DNA of 51,918 nt. Origin: Dehalococcoidales bacterium (lineage in GTDB: Bacteria > Chloroflexota > Dehalococcoidia > Dehalococcoidales > UBA3254). Each line of letters starts with the position of its first letter. Position 1 is the first letter of the stretch. The notes under the pieces are model-generated. The model was not told the DNA's origin and did no database searches. It worked only from the letters and a program-made list of their open reading frames with translations. The stretch spans positions 1-51,918 of the forward strand of contig JAFGOB010000171.1 of the NCBI GenBank assembly GCA_016926695.1, in the 5' to 3' direction. This document shows, in pieces, positions 18,475 through 27,558 of this stretch. Position numbers and translations under genes: made by a program.

Positions 18475-19719
18475 TTATGCGTAAACGCCATGCTTCCTGG
18501 TATAGTCGATCATGGCCCTGACATTCTCTAACCTGGCGTTGTCCATGGCACAGGTAGATGACAAAATGTATCCGCCATCCCTTGCTGCCAGATCAACAAG
18601 CTTCCTGCAACGATCCTCCACATCCTGGATTGAGCCGGTCTGCAAAATGGAAGCAGGCATGCCGCCGCTGATGCAAAGGTGACCGCCCAGAACTTCTTTG
18701 GCCCTGAAAATATCCGTCCTGTCGAAAAGGTTATTCACCTTTCCTTCGGGCAGTTCAAGCAGGTATTCCAGCCGGGTGGTGTAATCCCCTTCCCAGAACA
18801 CGCTGGGAATAAATCCTTTTTCAACGAAAGCCAGGACAAGGGCTTTAACCCCCGGCCAGTAGAATTTCTCAAATTGCTTTAACGACATAAATCCATCCGA
18901 TCCACGGTGGAGAGCGATACTGACGATGGGATTCGGCTCTTTACTGACATGGGAAGTAGCCATTTTGATCAAAACAGGTGTCAGTTTATCAATGGCTTCC
19001 ATGAGCTTGTCCGGCTGACGATACATATCCAGCATGGCGCCCCGCATCCCCCTGAGATAGTCGGAAACATAATCGAAAGGCGCATGCCCGCCCGGCTGGT
19101 ATCCCGCCGGAAATCCGGCCTCCTCCATTTCTCTGATAAAAGCCCTCCAGGCCGAACCCCACTTCCTGGTTTCCCTGGCTGCCCTGAATACGGCCTCGAA
19201 GGCAGCCATAACCTCCTCATCGGCCAGCATGGAAAGCGGCCCCCCGGCCCGGCTGATATTAATGGATTCCATCAAGGGCGGAAGTTTTTGAAAAGCCGTC
19301 AATTTACCGGAAGTACGGGGCAGGTAAGTCCTGATGGCAAAATCGGTAGGATCGTTCAGGTAATCGTCATACTCATCGGCTTTAAGGTATTCGCCTTCGA
19401 TATATTGTAGAGTGGCATCAGAAGATATACCGTGCCCGGGCCATTTTATCAGCTTGGTATCAACTGCCTCGTAGGCTGGTCCCGGTGTCTGTGGAAAGCT
19501 GCCGAAAATATCCGGCTGGAGGTCCATAATGATGTTTTTGTTGGCCGCAATCCATCTTTCGCAGTCGTAGTGCGCTTCCTCGAAGGTCATCCCGGCATAC
19601 CTTGCTGCCAAATAACCGCAGTTAATGCTGATAGGGATCCTGTCGGGAATATTCAAGTGTACAGCATCCACTATTCGCTGAAGCCTCTGCCGGTAGAGGT
19701 CACATTTTGTATTATCCAT
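18475..19719 (-). CDS. UroD-superfamily protein 1 (uroporphyrinogen decarboxylase/methyltransferase-like)
   Basis: A 414-residue TIM-barrel protein of the superfamily that includes HemE and cobamide-dependent methyltransferases such as MtaA. It starts with the typical PDRIPISINCGYLAARYAG segment. Signature stretches shared by all four paralogues here are RGMRGAMLDMYRQPDK, ALHRGSDGFMS and LLELPEGKV. In MtaA-type enzymes a His-x-Cys pair and a later Cys bind zinc. Here the first site reads FWEGDYTTRLE without the pair, while a late Cys (STCAMD) remains. It therefore may not be a zinc methyltransferase; the reaction is unknown. It lies 66 bases after the TrxB-like gene in the same direction as mftA2. 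Confidence 0.85.
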   Translation of the reverse strand: MDNTKCDLYRQRLQRIVDAVHLNIPDRIPISINCGYLAARYAGMTFEEAHYDCERWIAANKNIIMDLQPDIFGSFPQTPGPAYEAVDTKLIKWPGHGISSDATLQYIEGEYLKADEYDDYLNDPTDFAIRTYLPRTSGKLTAFQKLPPLMESINISRAGGPLSMLADEEVMAAFEAVFRAARETRKWGSAWRAFIREMEEAGFPAGYQPGGHAPFDYVSDYLRGMRGAMLDMYRQPDKLMEAIDKLTPVLIKMATSHVSKEPNPIVSIALHRGSDGFMSLKQFEKFYWPGVKALVLAFVEKGFIPSVFWEGDYTTRLEYLLELPEGKVNNLFDRTDIFRAKEVLGGHLCISGGMPASILQTGSIQDVEDRCRKLVDLAARDGGYILSSTCAMDNARLENVRAMIDYTRKHGVYA

Positions 19720-19785
19720 ACCTTTGATCCGATATTTTATCAGGAAGTCGAACTGAGAAATATCGATAGCCGCCTGTTACAGCTT

Positions 19786-20709
19786 TCAGGTCGACTCCTG
19801 TAGCGTTCTTTCCGCCCGTATGGCGGCCGTCGCTCCATCACCTACCGCTGTGCTTACCTGTCTGGGCGAACCGCTGCGTATGTCACCCGCAGCGAAAATA
19901 CAGGGATTCTCCGTTGTCATTTTTTCGTCAACAATAATCTGTCCCCCATTATCCAGCGGAATAATATCCTTAAGGTATTCCGTATTGGGATCGAGACCGA
20001 CATGGACCAGCACGCCATCCACTTTCAGTGTCTGTTTGCGGCTGCTGGCAGTATCCGTCAACTCAAGGCCCTCTACCTTGCCGGTCCCGATGACCGCATC
20101 TACCTTTTGCCCGCAAAGGATTTCCATTTTCGGGTTAGCGGTGGCCCGTTCCTGCAGAATCGCGCTGGCCGTGAGTGCAGGCATGGCCTCAACAAGATAG
20201 ACTTTTGTGGCGTATTTTGTCATGTAGAGCGCATCGGTCAATCCGGTGTCTCCGCCTCCGCAAACTGCCACGATACGGTCGCTATATTCTCCGCCGTCAC
20301 AAAAGGCACAATGGAAGATACCTTTTCCCTGTAATTCCTCTTCACCCGGGACTCCCATCTTTTTCTGGCGGCAGCCTCCTGCTACGATTATTACGCTGGT
20401 AGTATAACTTTTCCCTCCCAGACAGGTGACCACTCTGCAACTGGAAAAAAGCTCGATTCCGCCGACTTCTCCTTGTTCGAGTTTCAGACCGTATTTGGTG
20501 GCCTGTGCAACCATCTGAGAGGCAAGCTGCGCGCCCGCGATCCCCTCGGGAAATCCCGGATAATTTTCTATCCACTCAACATTCTTTACCGGCCCCCCGA
20601 ATGACTCTTTTTCCAGTAGAAGAGTCTTTCGCCTGGCCCGGCTAAGATATAAGCCTGCAGCCAATCCGGCCGGACCTCCTCCGATAATAACCACGTCATA
20701 ATCAAACAT
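19786..20709 (-). CDS. Thioredoxin-reductase-like flavoprotein
   Basis: A 307-residue FAD protein with VVIIGGGPAGLAAGLYL at the start and the redox disulfide Cys134-AF-Cys137 (HCAFCDGG). The second nucleotide site GGGDTGLTDALY is present. The HRR motif that recognises NADPH in classical thioredoxin reductases is replaced by VEAMPA, so NADPH is unlikely to be the donor. It sits between mftA2 and UroD 1 and could reduce the UGSC selenoproteins or a thioredoxin. This is inference from context only. RBS CAGGAGG precedes the ATG. Confidence 0.88.
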   Translation of the reverse strand: MFDYDVVIIGGGPAGLAAGLYLSRARRKTLLLEKESFGGPVKNVEWIENYPGFPEGIAGAQLASQMVAQATKYGLKLEQGEVGGIELFSSCRVVTCLGGKSYTTSVIIVAGGCRQKKMGVPGEEELQGKGIFHCAFCDGGEYSDRIVAVCGGGDTGLTDALYMTKYATKVYLVEAMPALTASAILQERATANPKMEILCGQKVDAVIGTGKVEGLELTDTASSRKQTLKVDGVLVHVGLDPNTEYLKDIIPLDNGGQIIVDEKMTTENPCIFAAGDIRSGSPRQVSTAVGDGATAAIRAERTLQEST

Positions 20710-20788
20710 GCCTGTTTCCTCCTGAAAAATTCGCTGGAATAGTTATATGATAGAGATAAGACGCCTGTTTCCAGGCAGTTTCGACGCA

Positions 20789-20923
20789 CTAATAGACGCC
20801 GCAAATGCCGTCAATACTCAGTTCCTCGATTACTATTTCTCCCAGTATCTGGGGCTGTTCCTTGTTATCAAACATTTCCTCTTTTAAGTCGGTACAGACT
20901 GTTTTACCCGTGGAATTTGGCAT
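20789..20923 (-). CDS. Second mycofactocin precursor peptide MftA (copy 2)
   Basis: A 44-residue peptide, exactly as long as copy 1, ending in the same IEELSIDGICGVY. The N-terminal half differs (MPNSTGKTVCTDLKEEM) and contains a Cys. AGGAGG lies 11 bases before the ATG. No mftB or mftC follows, so it must rely on the maturation enzymes 10 kb away. It is followed by the thioredoxin-reductase-like gene, 79 bases on. A paralogous precursor with an unchanged core and a divergent leader suggests separate regulation of cofactor supply. Confidence 0.93.
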   Translation of the reverse strand: MPNSTGKTVCTDLKEEMFDNKEQPQILGEIVIEELSIDGICGVY

Positions 20924-21258
20924 TACTTAATAACCTCCTGTATTAAAAACGCTATTCATTTCGGCTGACTCTGTAAATTAAGAGTATGGCTGTCCTGCAA
21001 AAAGGTATTAAAATCAAAATCCACCCCGCCCTGAGGATGCTGACCGACGGGAGATAAGGAAGCGTCGGTATCCAGCATGACATCCACAGTAGTTATACAA
21101 TTGAATAACAGACCTTTTTGCATTAACGTCAGAGTATTAATTAACAAAATCAATCCAGCCAAGGTCTGAAATCCAGTATCCCTTTGCTGATTACTGGAAC
21201 TCAGCCTTTGCTGGAATGAAAAAATGGGCCTCGCGTATATATTTAACGAGCTTTAATA
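20924..21258. other. Intergenic region between mftA2 and UGSC2
   Basis: A 335-base stretch with no convincing gene, hairpin or regulon element. A 68-codon frame on the minus strand has no ribosome site. The mftA2 promoter must lie here or in UGSC2, but no strong -35/-10 pair was recognised. Confidence 0.5.
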
Positions 21259-22944
21259 TTATCCGGGTTGCTGATATTTCATATATGCCGGTATGACGTC
21301 CCCGTACTTTCTCACAAGCTTTTCCCAGTTCGCCGGGAATTCAATTTTCCTGGTTATTCGCTGGTGAATGGATGCACCTGTAAGTATGCCCATTTGATTG
21401 CCTGGCCCTCCAGCGACTATAATACGGATCAAGTCAGGACTGCTGAAAATTGATATGGAGTCCTGTGCGTTCATAAGCGGTCCGTTTTCACCCGGCAAAG
21501 GGAAACCGGGAGAAATGCCGTAATATTCGCGAAGCTGGTAAAGCGGAGCGCGGGAATGTTCGTAAAGGAAATCTCTTATCATCTGCTTTGTCCAGCCTTT
21601 TCCAGCCAGGAAGCCCGCGTGTGCCGGATTAATTATGAGCCATAGTAGTCCTCCGTCATGGGGTGAAAGATTATAGGACAGGCCTCTTAAAATACCTTTA
21701 TCATCGCTGCCGTAGGGGCACATCTGCCAGAAAGAATTAGGGCTTGAGACCGTTATAGTGCTGTCTTCCCTGGTAAATCCGCATTCGACATGGTACGGCT
21801 CCCAGGGAGAGTCCTCCTCATTCTCGGCCACAACCATTGTATATTTACCCGGATTTCCCATTACGCCCATGTCCTCTATTCCCGGTCTGGCTGTTCCGGT
21901 AGCCCTGATAATAAGCTGCATGGCACGGCCTATAGCGGCATTGGCAATATTACCCGGGCTTAACATGCCCGATTTGCTGTTAATGTGCAGGTCGTTGCGT
22001 ACCGGTCCGTTTATTACCCAGAAGGGAACCCAGGAACCGGTACTTACTGTCCATCCCTCAAATCCGGACCTGGGATCCAGCAGGTCTTTCAGTCCGGCAA
22101 TCAGCAAGGGCATATGGGTCGGCAAAGCGCCGGCCATCACCGCATTGATCGCCACTTTCTCAACCGTCACTTTCCCGAAGCGGGGCTCGATCTTACCGAT
22201 CAAACAATCGGGAGCAAGATCTGTCCCGGAAAGCATTTCCCTTACCGCCTCCTCGGTCGGCAGCAAAACAGGCAGGCCGTCTGTCCAACCTCTCTTGTAG
22301 AAAAAACGGTTGACTTCCTCGATATTACCCTTGAAGACAATCCTGGGCGGCGTCTCAGGTTCAGCCGCTTTTGGCTCTTTTTCTTCTTCCGTCAGAGGTC
22401 TGGTCAGGTTTGAGACAAGCTCATCCATGAAGCTGCTGACTCCAGACTCAATTATATCATCAACGGTACATTCACAGGGAATGGATTCCGATAATATTCT
22501 CACTCCGGGGATACCCCTGATCGCGGCGGCTGATTTACCGTCTTCAAGAAAACCCTGGTTGGCGATTGGTACTACCGGTTTATTAAGCTCTTCAATTAAA
22601 ACTGCATGAGACACAAGGTCCTTCGTACATCCCCCTCAGTCACCGAGGGCGGCTATTACTCCGTCAAGGCTTTTTACCCAGTCATCGAATATTTGCCTGT
22701 CCTCGGCGTTCATCTTCGTGACGGGGTAGCTCATCGTCTGCTCATACCAGCTTGTCTGGCAATCGGGATATCTTTCTTTCAGTTTTTTCTCTACTACCTT
22801 TAATATCGGTCTGGCTGCCGGTTTATAGTTGCAGAAAATCCCGATTTTTTTACCCGTCAGGTCAGCTAACCTGGGGGAAATTCCCCTGGGAGGTATGGGA
22901 TCGATTTCTCCCAACGGGCTAAGCACTTCATATTGGTTGCTCAT
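21259..22944 (-). CDS. UGSC-family selenoprotein 2 (in-frame TGA read as selenocysteine)
   Basis: A 561-residue protein if the TGA at 22636-22638 is Sec103. The context GD-Sec-GGCTKDLV is nearly the same as in UGSC1, and a CEC motif occurs near residue 150. The C-terminal domain carries WTDGLPVLLPTEE, VEKVAINAVMAGALP and PGNIANAAIGRAM. UGSC1 and UGSC2 are close relatives along the full length. The gene stands 266 bases after UGSC3 and has its own copy of the shared element 77 bases upstream, so it can be transcribed alone. The family's function is not known to me. Sec in a U-x-x-C motif suggests redox or nucleophilic catalysis. Confidence 0.85.
22605..22638 (-). promoter_or_regulatory. Candidate bacterial SECIS element of UGSC2
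   Basis: A GGAC/GUCU stem (22618-22621 side with 22612-22609) closes a CUUGU loop that starts 19 bases after the UGA, the same position and loop as in UGSC1. The last pair is G-U. Confidence 0.45.
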
Positions 22945-23020
22945 ACTGGTGTCTCCTTACGGAAAGACTTTTCCTGTATCATACTGTGTTCAATATACAG
23001 GAAATGGAATAACACTAATA

Positions 23021-23080
23021 AATTTAGTATCAGCCAGAGAGTCAAAAAATACAATACGTAATAATCTATAATATCATGTG
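23021..23080 (-). promoter_or_regulatory. Shared regulon element, copy D (upstream of UGSC2)
   Basis: On the minus strand an AT-rich first block with ATATTATAGATTATT is followed by ACGTATTGTA and by TGATACTAAATT (23032-23021). The order and spacing match the other copies, although the first block is less well kept. Confidence 0.55.
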
Positions 23081-23167
23081 ATAATTCTATTAAAATAACA
23101 AATTCAACCCGCTTGAATAAAAATTCAGCAGGAAAAGTTTGTATTTTAGCAGCATGACGGGTCTGGA

Positions 23168-23195
23168 GCAGGTGACGGGAACTACCGTCACCTGC
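23168..23195. terminator. Hairpin downstream of UGSC3
   Basis: A perfect 11-bp stem GCAGGTGACGG/CCGTCACCTGC with a 6-base loop lies 16 bases past the UGSC3 stop. There is no T run on the minus strand, so factor-independent termination is uncertain; it may protect the message end. Confidence 0.5.
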
Positions 23196-23210
23196 TATGA
23201 CGACAGGGCG

Positions 23211-24821
23211 CTAACGCCACTTATCTACTGAGGCGGAAGAGGGTTCACCCATCTCCCAGAACTGGGTTTCCCAGGCGCCCAGGCGGCCGCCGGTTACGAC
23301 AATATAAAAGGCATCAGGATCGGGGAAAACATGGACCAAAGTCTTGGGGTCGAGACTGGTATCGGCATACCAGGCGGGATGATGCCCCGGCTTGCCGAGT
23401 GTAGGGATGAGGCTGTTTTTGTAAAACACGCTGTCTCTCCACTCCTCGATGGTTGTTTTGGTATTTTCCCAAAGCCATTTTTTTACATCGCTCTTGGTGG
23501 TTAGACCATTCCGTTCAATAAGCACTTTAGCTTCTATCGGCCCCATAAGAAGCACACAGTAGCTACGGTGCTTGTTGATACGCAGGGTCTTGGTGGCATC
23601 ATTGAAGTCATGGCTTCTGAAACCGCCCTCTCCGCCAAAAAGCGTGACAACGCTTTCTTTTGCTCCGTAACCTCTCTCCACGTGGAATGGCTCCCATGGA
23701 CTGGCCTTCTCATTTTCAGGGATTGCGAATCCCTTGGCAGCTACGTTGCCTAATGCGCCCATAAGGTTGACGCCGGGCAAGGAACCTCCCTGATTGATTA
23801 TAATCATGCGCAAAGCCCGCCCGATAGCCATGTTGGCCAGATTTCCCGGCCCCGCTGCGTTTATGTCCGCATTCATACCGATCTCGTCTACTATCGGGCC
23901 GTTTATCACCTGCATGAAAGCATATGAACCCGCCGATCGTACGTAGTTGTAATACCAGGGCTCAGCCAGGAAAGCCTCTACCGTAGCCAGTAATACCGGC
24001 ATATGGTTGGGCCTACATCCGGCCATTACAGCATTGATCGCCACCCCCTCAACGGTGGACTGCCATGATTCCGGCGGCATTATACCAAGTACTTCATCAG
24101 GAGTGTGGCTTGTTCCTTTCAACATCGCCTTGACCGCTTTCTCAGTAGGCGGCATTATGGGAAGTCCGTCCGTCCAGTGCCGGGCGTAGTAGAAACGGTT
24201 TACTTCTTCAATATCTCCCTTGAAGACAATCCTGGGGAGCTGTTCCCTTTCTTTAGCCTTGGGCGCTCTCTCTTCTTCGGTGAGAGGGGCTAAAAGACCT
24301 TTGTAAACCTGATCCATCAACTGCCCGGCCTTCTCTATCGCTTCCGTCCCTTTCTGGTCTATAGGCAAAGAAGTAAAGGCCGCTCTAAGATTCATACCTT
24401 CCTCGTCATTAGCTGCCAGGTAATCCTGCTTGAAATAATCAACGGTAATATTTACCGTTGGAACGCCCTTGCGTTCAACTACCGACTGCCAGTGGATACA
24501 CCACCGCGTACAGGACCCTCAGTCGCCCGGGCCTAAAATAGCCGCGTCTCCTTTTTCAGCTACCTCATTCCACAACGCAGGTTCATCCAGGTGGTAATTA
24601 TCGCTTTTCAGTACGTGTATTACATTGGACCTCGGAAAACGTTCACGAATATGATGGACCACGCCTTCCAGCACTTCTTCCATCTGAACCTTGCGTGTGA
24701 CGTTGATAACATACACCGTTTTATCATTTAAGTCTGTAAGACGCTCTACCAGAGGTGTCAACTTCGGCGGAGTTGAGATACCGCGCGGATTTAAAACCTC
24801 GTAAATTGCGGAGTCTGTCAC
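23211..24821 (-). CDS. UGSC-family selenoprotein 3 (in-frame TGA read as selenocysteine)
   Basis: A 536-residue protein if the TGA at 24519-24521 is Sec101, in the canonical motif GD-Sec-GSC. The frame is open from 24821 through the TGA to the TAG at 23211. Between the TGA and the next possible ATG are 41 further sense codons that align with the paralogues (VVERKGVPTVNITVDYF), so translation must cross the TGA. The C-terminal domain has WTDGLPIMPPTEK, VEGVAINAVMAGCRPNHMP and PGNLANMAIGRAL. It is more divergent than UGSC1 and 2 and lacks their CEC motif. It follows the SDR gene by 103 bases in the same direction. The start carries AGGAGG. Confidence 0.87.
24485..24521 (-). promoter_or_regulatory. 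Candidate bacterial SECIS element of UGSC3
   Basis: A 6-bp stem CGGUGG/CCACUG (24506-24501 with 24495-24490) closes a UGUAU loop that begins 19 bases after the UGA. It is the strongest of the three hairpins. The stem bases differ from those in UGSC1/2 but the position is the same. Confidence 0.55.
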
Positions 24822-24924
24822 TGATCCTCCACCTCCTTTTTAAACATAATAAATTTGATAGTTACCTGTATAGCACGACCGTTTTGAGGGTCTCACCCGT
24901 TTGAAAATGACTGCTTTGTCAACA

Positions 24925-25761
24925 TCAGGCCATATGCCAGCCCCCGTCTATGAATATGGTCTGACCCATAATCTGCCTGGAGACATCGGAGACCAGGAAA
25001 GTGACAAGATTGGCGATATCCTGGACTGTGTTGATTCTCCTGGATGGGATACGCGCTGCCATGGTTTCAGCCATTTCAGCAACGGACTGGTCATTGGGGA
25101 TTTCTTTCGGGTTTACATTGTAGAAAGCCAGGGGATTGGGAATATCCTTGAGGGTAAGATTGGTAATGACCCAACCCGGAATAATGGCGTTGACATTGAT
25201 GCCTTTGGGCCCGACCTCCATGGCTACCTGCCGGGTCAATCCCTGAAGGGCTACTTTTGCTACACCGTAGCCGGACTTGTAGGGCATAGCGGGCGGACCG
25301 AGTATTCCGGCATGGGATGATGTAGTGCAGATTTTACCGGACTTTTGCGCTATCATACCCGGCAGAACCGCGTTCATGCAGTTGACTGCTCCCTTGAGAT
25401 TGACATCCATCATCCTGTCCCATCTCTCTTCATCGGTTCCCGGCATTTCCATACCGCTTTCTCCGCCGGCATTGTTGATTAAAATATCTATCCTGCCGAA
25501 CTCCTTCAGCGCTATTTCCACCATTTTGTCTACCTGGGAACTGTATGCCACGTCGGCTGCAACGGCAATAGCTTTTCTGCCCAGCGCCCTGACCTCGGAG
25601 GCAGTGGTTTCAGCCCCGTGTTCGTAGACATCAAGGTCTATATCGTTGCAAATAATGTCACACCCTTCTTTCGCCAGCGTCAATGCGATTCTTTTTCCCT
25701 GACCTATCTGGCTGGCAGTACCTGTGACAAGCGCCACCTTACCTTCAAGTCCATAATCCAT
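24925..25761 (-). CDS. Short-chain dehydrogenase/reductase
   Basis: Classical SDR of 278 residues, Rossmann fold, NAD(P)-dependent oxidation of an alcohol or reduction of a ketone. Seen are TGTASQIGQG (the glycine motif, with Gln for the usual Gly and a two-residue insertion), NNAGG, and the catalytic Ser and Tyr-x3-Lys (SSHAG, YGVAK). An Asp after the second strand (NDID) favours NAD over NADP. The C-terminus is the standard MGQTIFIDGGW. It lies first in an operon with UGSC3, behind a copy of the shared element. Some SDRs are mycofactocin-linked nicotinoproteins. The altered glycine loop is compatible with that but not diagnostic. Confidence 0.92.
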   Translation of the reverse strand: MDYGLEGKVALVTGTASQIGQGKRIALTLAKEGCDIICNDIDLDVYEHGAETTASEVRALGRKAIAVAADVAYSSQVDKMVEIALKEFGRIDILINNAGGESGMEMPGTDEERWDRMMDVNLKGAVNCMNAVLPGMIAQKSGKICTTSSHAGILGPPAMPYKSGYGVAKVALQGLTRQVAMEVGPKGINVNAIIPGWVITNLTLKDIPNPLAFYNVNPKEIPNDQSVAEMAETMAARIPSRRINTVQDIANLVTFLVSDVSRQIMGQTIFIDGGWHMA

Positions 25762-25923
25762 CGTCTGCTCCTTATCATGTATATTTGTGTCGATACGTTT
25801 GTTTTTACCTGGTGAAACAAAAATTTCGAGGATTGCCTCTAATGAAAAACCAGTCGAAGGAAATACCCTTCAAACGCCAGGGCGCAGCGGCCTTCACCCT
25901 GATATAGTAAGCCATTATCTTGA

Positions 25924-25985
25924 GTATCATCCAACAGCGAGCAAATTACAATACACAAAAACAAATAATATTATAGAATTTGCCG
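25924..25985 (-). promoter_or_regulatory. Shared regulon element, copy E (upstream of SDR-UGSC3)
   Basis: Minus-strand blocks ATTCTATAATATTAT, TTGTGTATTGTAATTTG and TTGGATGATACTC match copy F almost word for word. It lies in the divergent gap 25762-26230 and could also serve the UroD 2 gene on the other strand. Confidence 0.7.
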
Positions 25986-26112
25986 ATAGCATGCTTCAAA
26001 TACACTTCCCTCAAATACCTGTATTACAGATTCAAAAGGGGCCGGCAGGCATTGACTGTAACCTTATTTGAATACGTTTGACTGTCTCAACGGGTAACTA
26101 AAAAGTTCGTTG

Positions 26113-26173
26113 TGGAGGGCTTAAACGGATGATATAATTCAGAAATACCTGGTTAACCAGGCCTTCCACCAAA
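26113..26173 (+). other. Structured leader before UroD 2
   Basis: An inverted repeat GTGGAGGG/CCTTCCAC (one G-U) encloses the palindrome CCTGGTTAACCAGG (26146-26162 region). It lies 60 bases before the UroD 2 start. It is not followed by T residues and resembles a leader structure rather than a terminator. No known riboswitch class was recognised. Confidence 0.35.
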
Positions 26174-26230
26174 GTAATCTGCATATCACTGTACCTCCGA
26201 GGTCTACTTTAAAACGAACAGGAGTTTTTC

Positions 26231-27472
26231 ATGAATAAAACACCGGCGGAACTGTACAACGAAAGACTTAACAGAATAAATGACGCTATCCAGCTTAAGG
26301 TGCCTGACCGGATACCTACCTTTGTACATTTCGGACTCGAAGCGGCCAGGTACATCGGGATGAATTTTGAAGAGGCCCACTACGATTGCGAAAAAATTCT
26401 AATGGCAAGCAAGAAAATAATCAAGGACTTTCAACCCGATGTTTTCGGCAGCTTCCCCTTTTCCTCCGGGGCTGCCTATGAAGCGGTAGATACAAAGACA
26501 ATGAAGTGGCCCGGACACGGGCTTCCTTCAGACAGCAATATACAATATGTGGAAGGCGAATACCTGAAAGCCGATGAATATGATCTTTTTTTTGAGGACC
26601 CTACTGATTTTGCTATAAGGACATACCTGCCGCGCACGGCGGGTAGTTTTACAGCTTTTGGAAAGTTGCCGCCCCTCAGGGATGTCATGCACTTCGGCCG
26701 TGCAGCCGGTCCGATGAACGCATTCCTTGATCCTGAAATCATCGCAGCCTGCGAATCGGTACATAAGGCAGCGAAAGAAGTGCAAAAATGGAATACAGCC
26801 TGGAAAGACTATATAGATGAAATGGAAGCGCTGGGCTTTCCGGCAGTATACAGAATGGGGCCTCTTTCCCCCTTCGACTATCTATCAGACTTTCTCAGGG
26901 GTATGCGAGGCACTATGCTGGATATGTACCGTCAGCCGGACAAGCTTATAGAAGCGGTAGAAAAACTGGCGCCTGTCCTTCAGAGAAGTATCGCATTCCA
27001 GACCAGGGGCGGAACAAATATGGTGGGTATGGCCCTTCATCGCGGGGCCGATGGTTTCATGTCTCTGAAGCAGTTTGAAAAATTTTACTGGCCGGGCGTC
27101 AAGTCGATCGTCCTGGCTACTATAGATGCCGGTTTTATCCCCAGCATGTTCTGGGAAGGGGATATCACATCGCGCCTGGAATTTCTTCTGGAGCTTCCGG
27201 AGGGTAAGGTATTACATCGCTTTGACCGTACAGATATAGCCAGAGCTAAAGCGGTCCTTGGCGGCCATCAGTGTTTCGGTGGAGGAGTACCCCCTTCTCT
27301 GCTGCAAACGGGGTCGGTCCAGGATGTCCGGGAGTTTTGTAAGAAACTGATAGGTATTGCCGGTAAGGATGGGGGCTTTGTTATGATGACCAGCTCTTCG
27401 ATGGAAGACGCCAGGCTGGAAAACATCAAGGCCATGATAGATGCCACCAGGGAGTACGGACGCTACGTTTGA
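26231..27472 (+). CDS. UroD-superfamily protein 2
   Basis: A 413-residue relative of UroD 1, very similar over the full length (shared EEAHYDCE, KWPGHGLPSD, EGEYLKADEYD, RGMRGTMLDMYRQPDK). The zinc-ligand region reads FWEGDITSRLE and the late Cys is replaced by Ser (MMTSSSMED). It therefore lacks all the thiol ligands of MtaA-type methyltransferases. The ATG has AGGAGT upstream. It heads a plus-strand series with UroD 3, ADH2 and a transporter. No corrinoid protein gene is nearby, which also argues against a standard cobamide methyltransferase. Reaction unknown. Confidence 0.87.
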   Translation: MNKTPAELYNERLNRINDAIQLKVPDRIPTFVHFGLEAARYIGMNFEEAHYDCEKILMASKKIIKDFQPDVFGSFPFSSGAAYEAVDTKTMKWPGHGLPSDSNIQYVEGEYLKADEYDLFFEDPTDFAIRTYLPRTAGSFTAFGKLPPLRDVMHFGRAAGPMNAFLDPEIIAACESVHKAAKEVQKWNTAWKDYIDEMEALGFPAVYRMGPLSPFDYLSDFLRGMRGTMLDMYRQPDKLIEAVEKLAPVLQRSIAFQTRGGTNMVGMALHRGADGFMSLKQFEKFYWPGVKSIVLATIDAGFIPSMFWEGDITSRLEFLLELPEGKVLHRFDRTDIARAKAVLGGHQCFGGGVPPSLLQTGSVQDVREFCKKLIGIAGKDGGFVMMTSSSMEDARLENIKAMIDATREYGRYV

Positions 27473-27558
27473 TCCCCTGTATACGGTTTCACGGAAATAA
27501 TAGCGGACTTGAAGTTCTTCATGGAAATTTGTTTTGAAACATGGAATAGGAGAGCGGA

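Noticed and set aside
20956..21162. A 68-codon minus-strand frame upstream of mftA2
   Set aside because: It has no ribosome site, no recognisable domain and lies in a spacer; probably chance.
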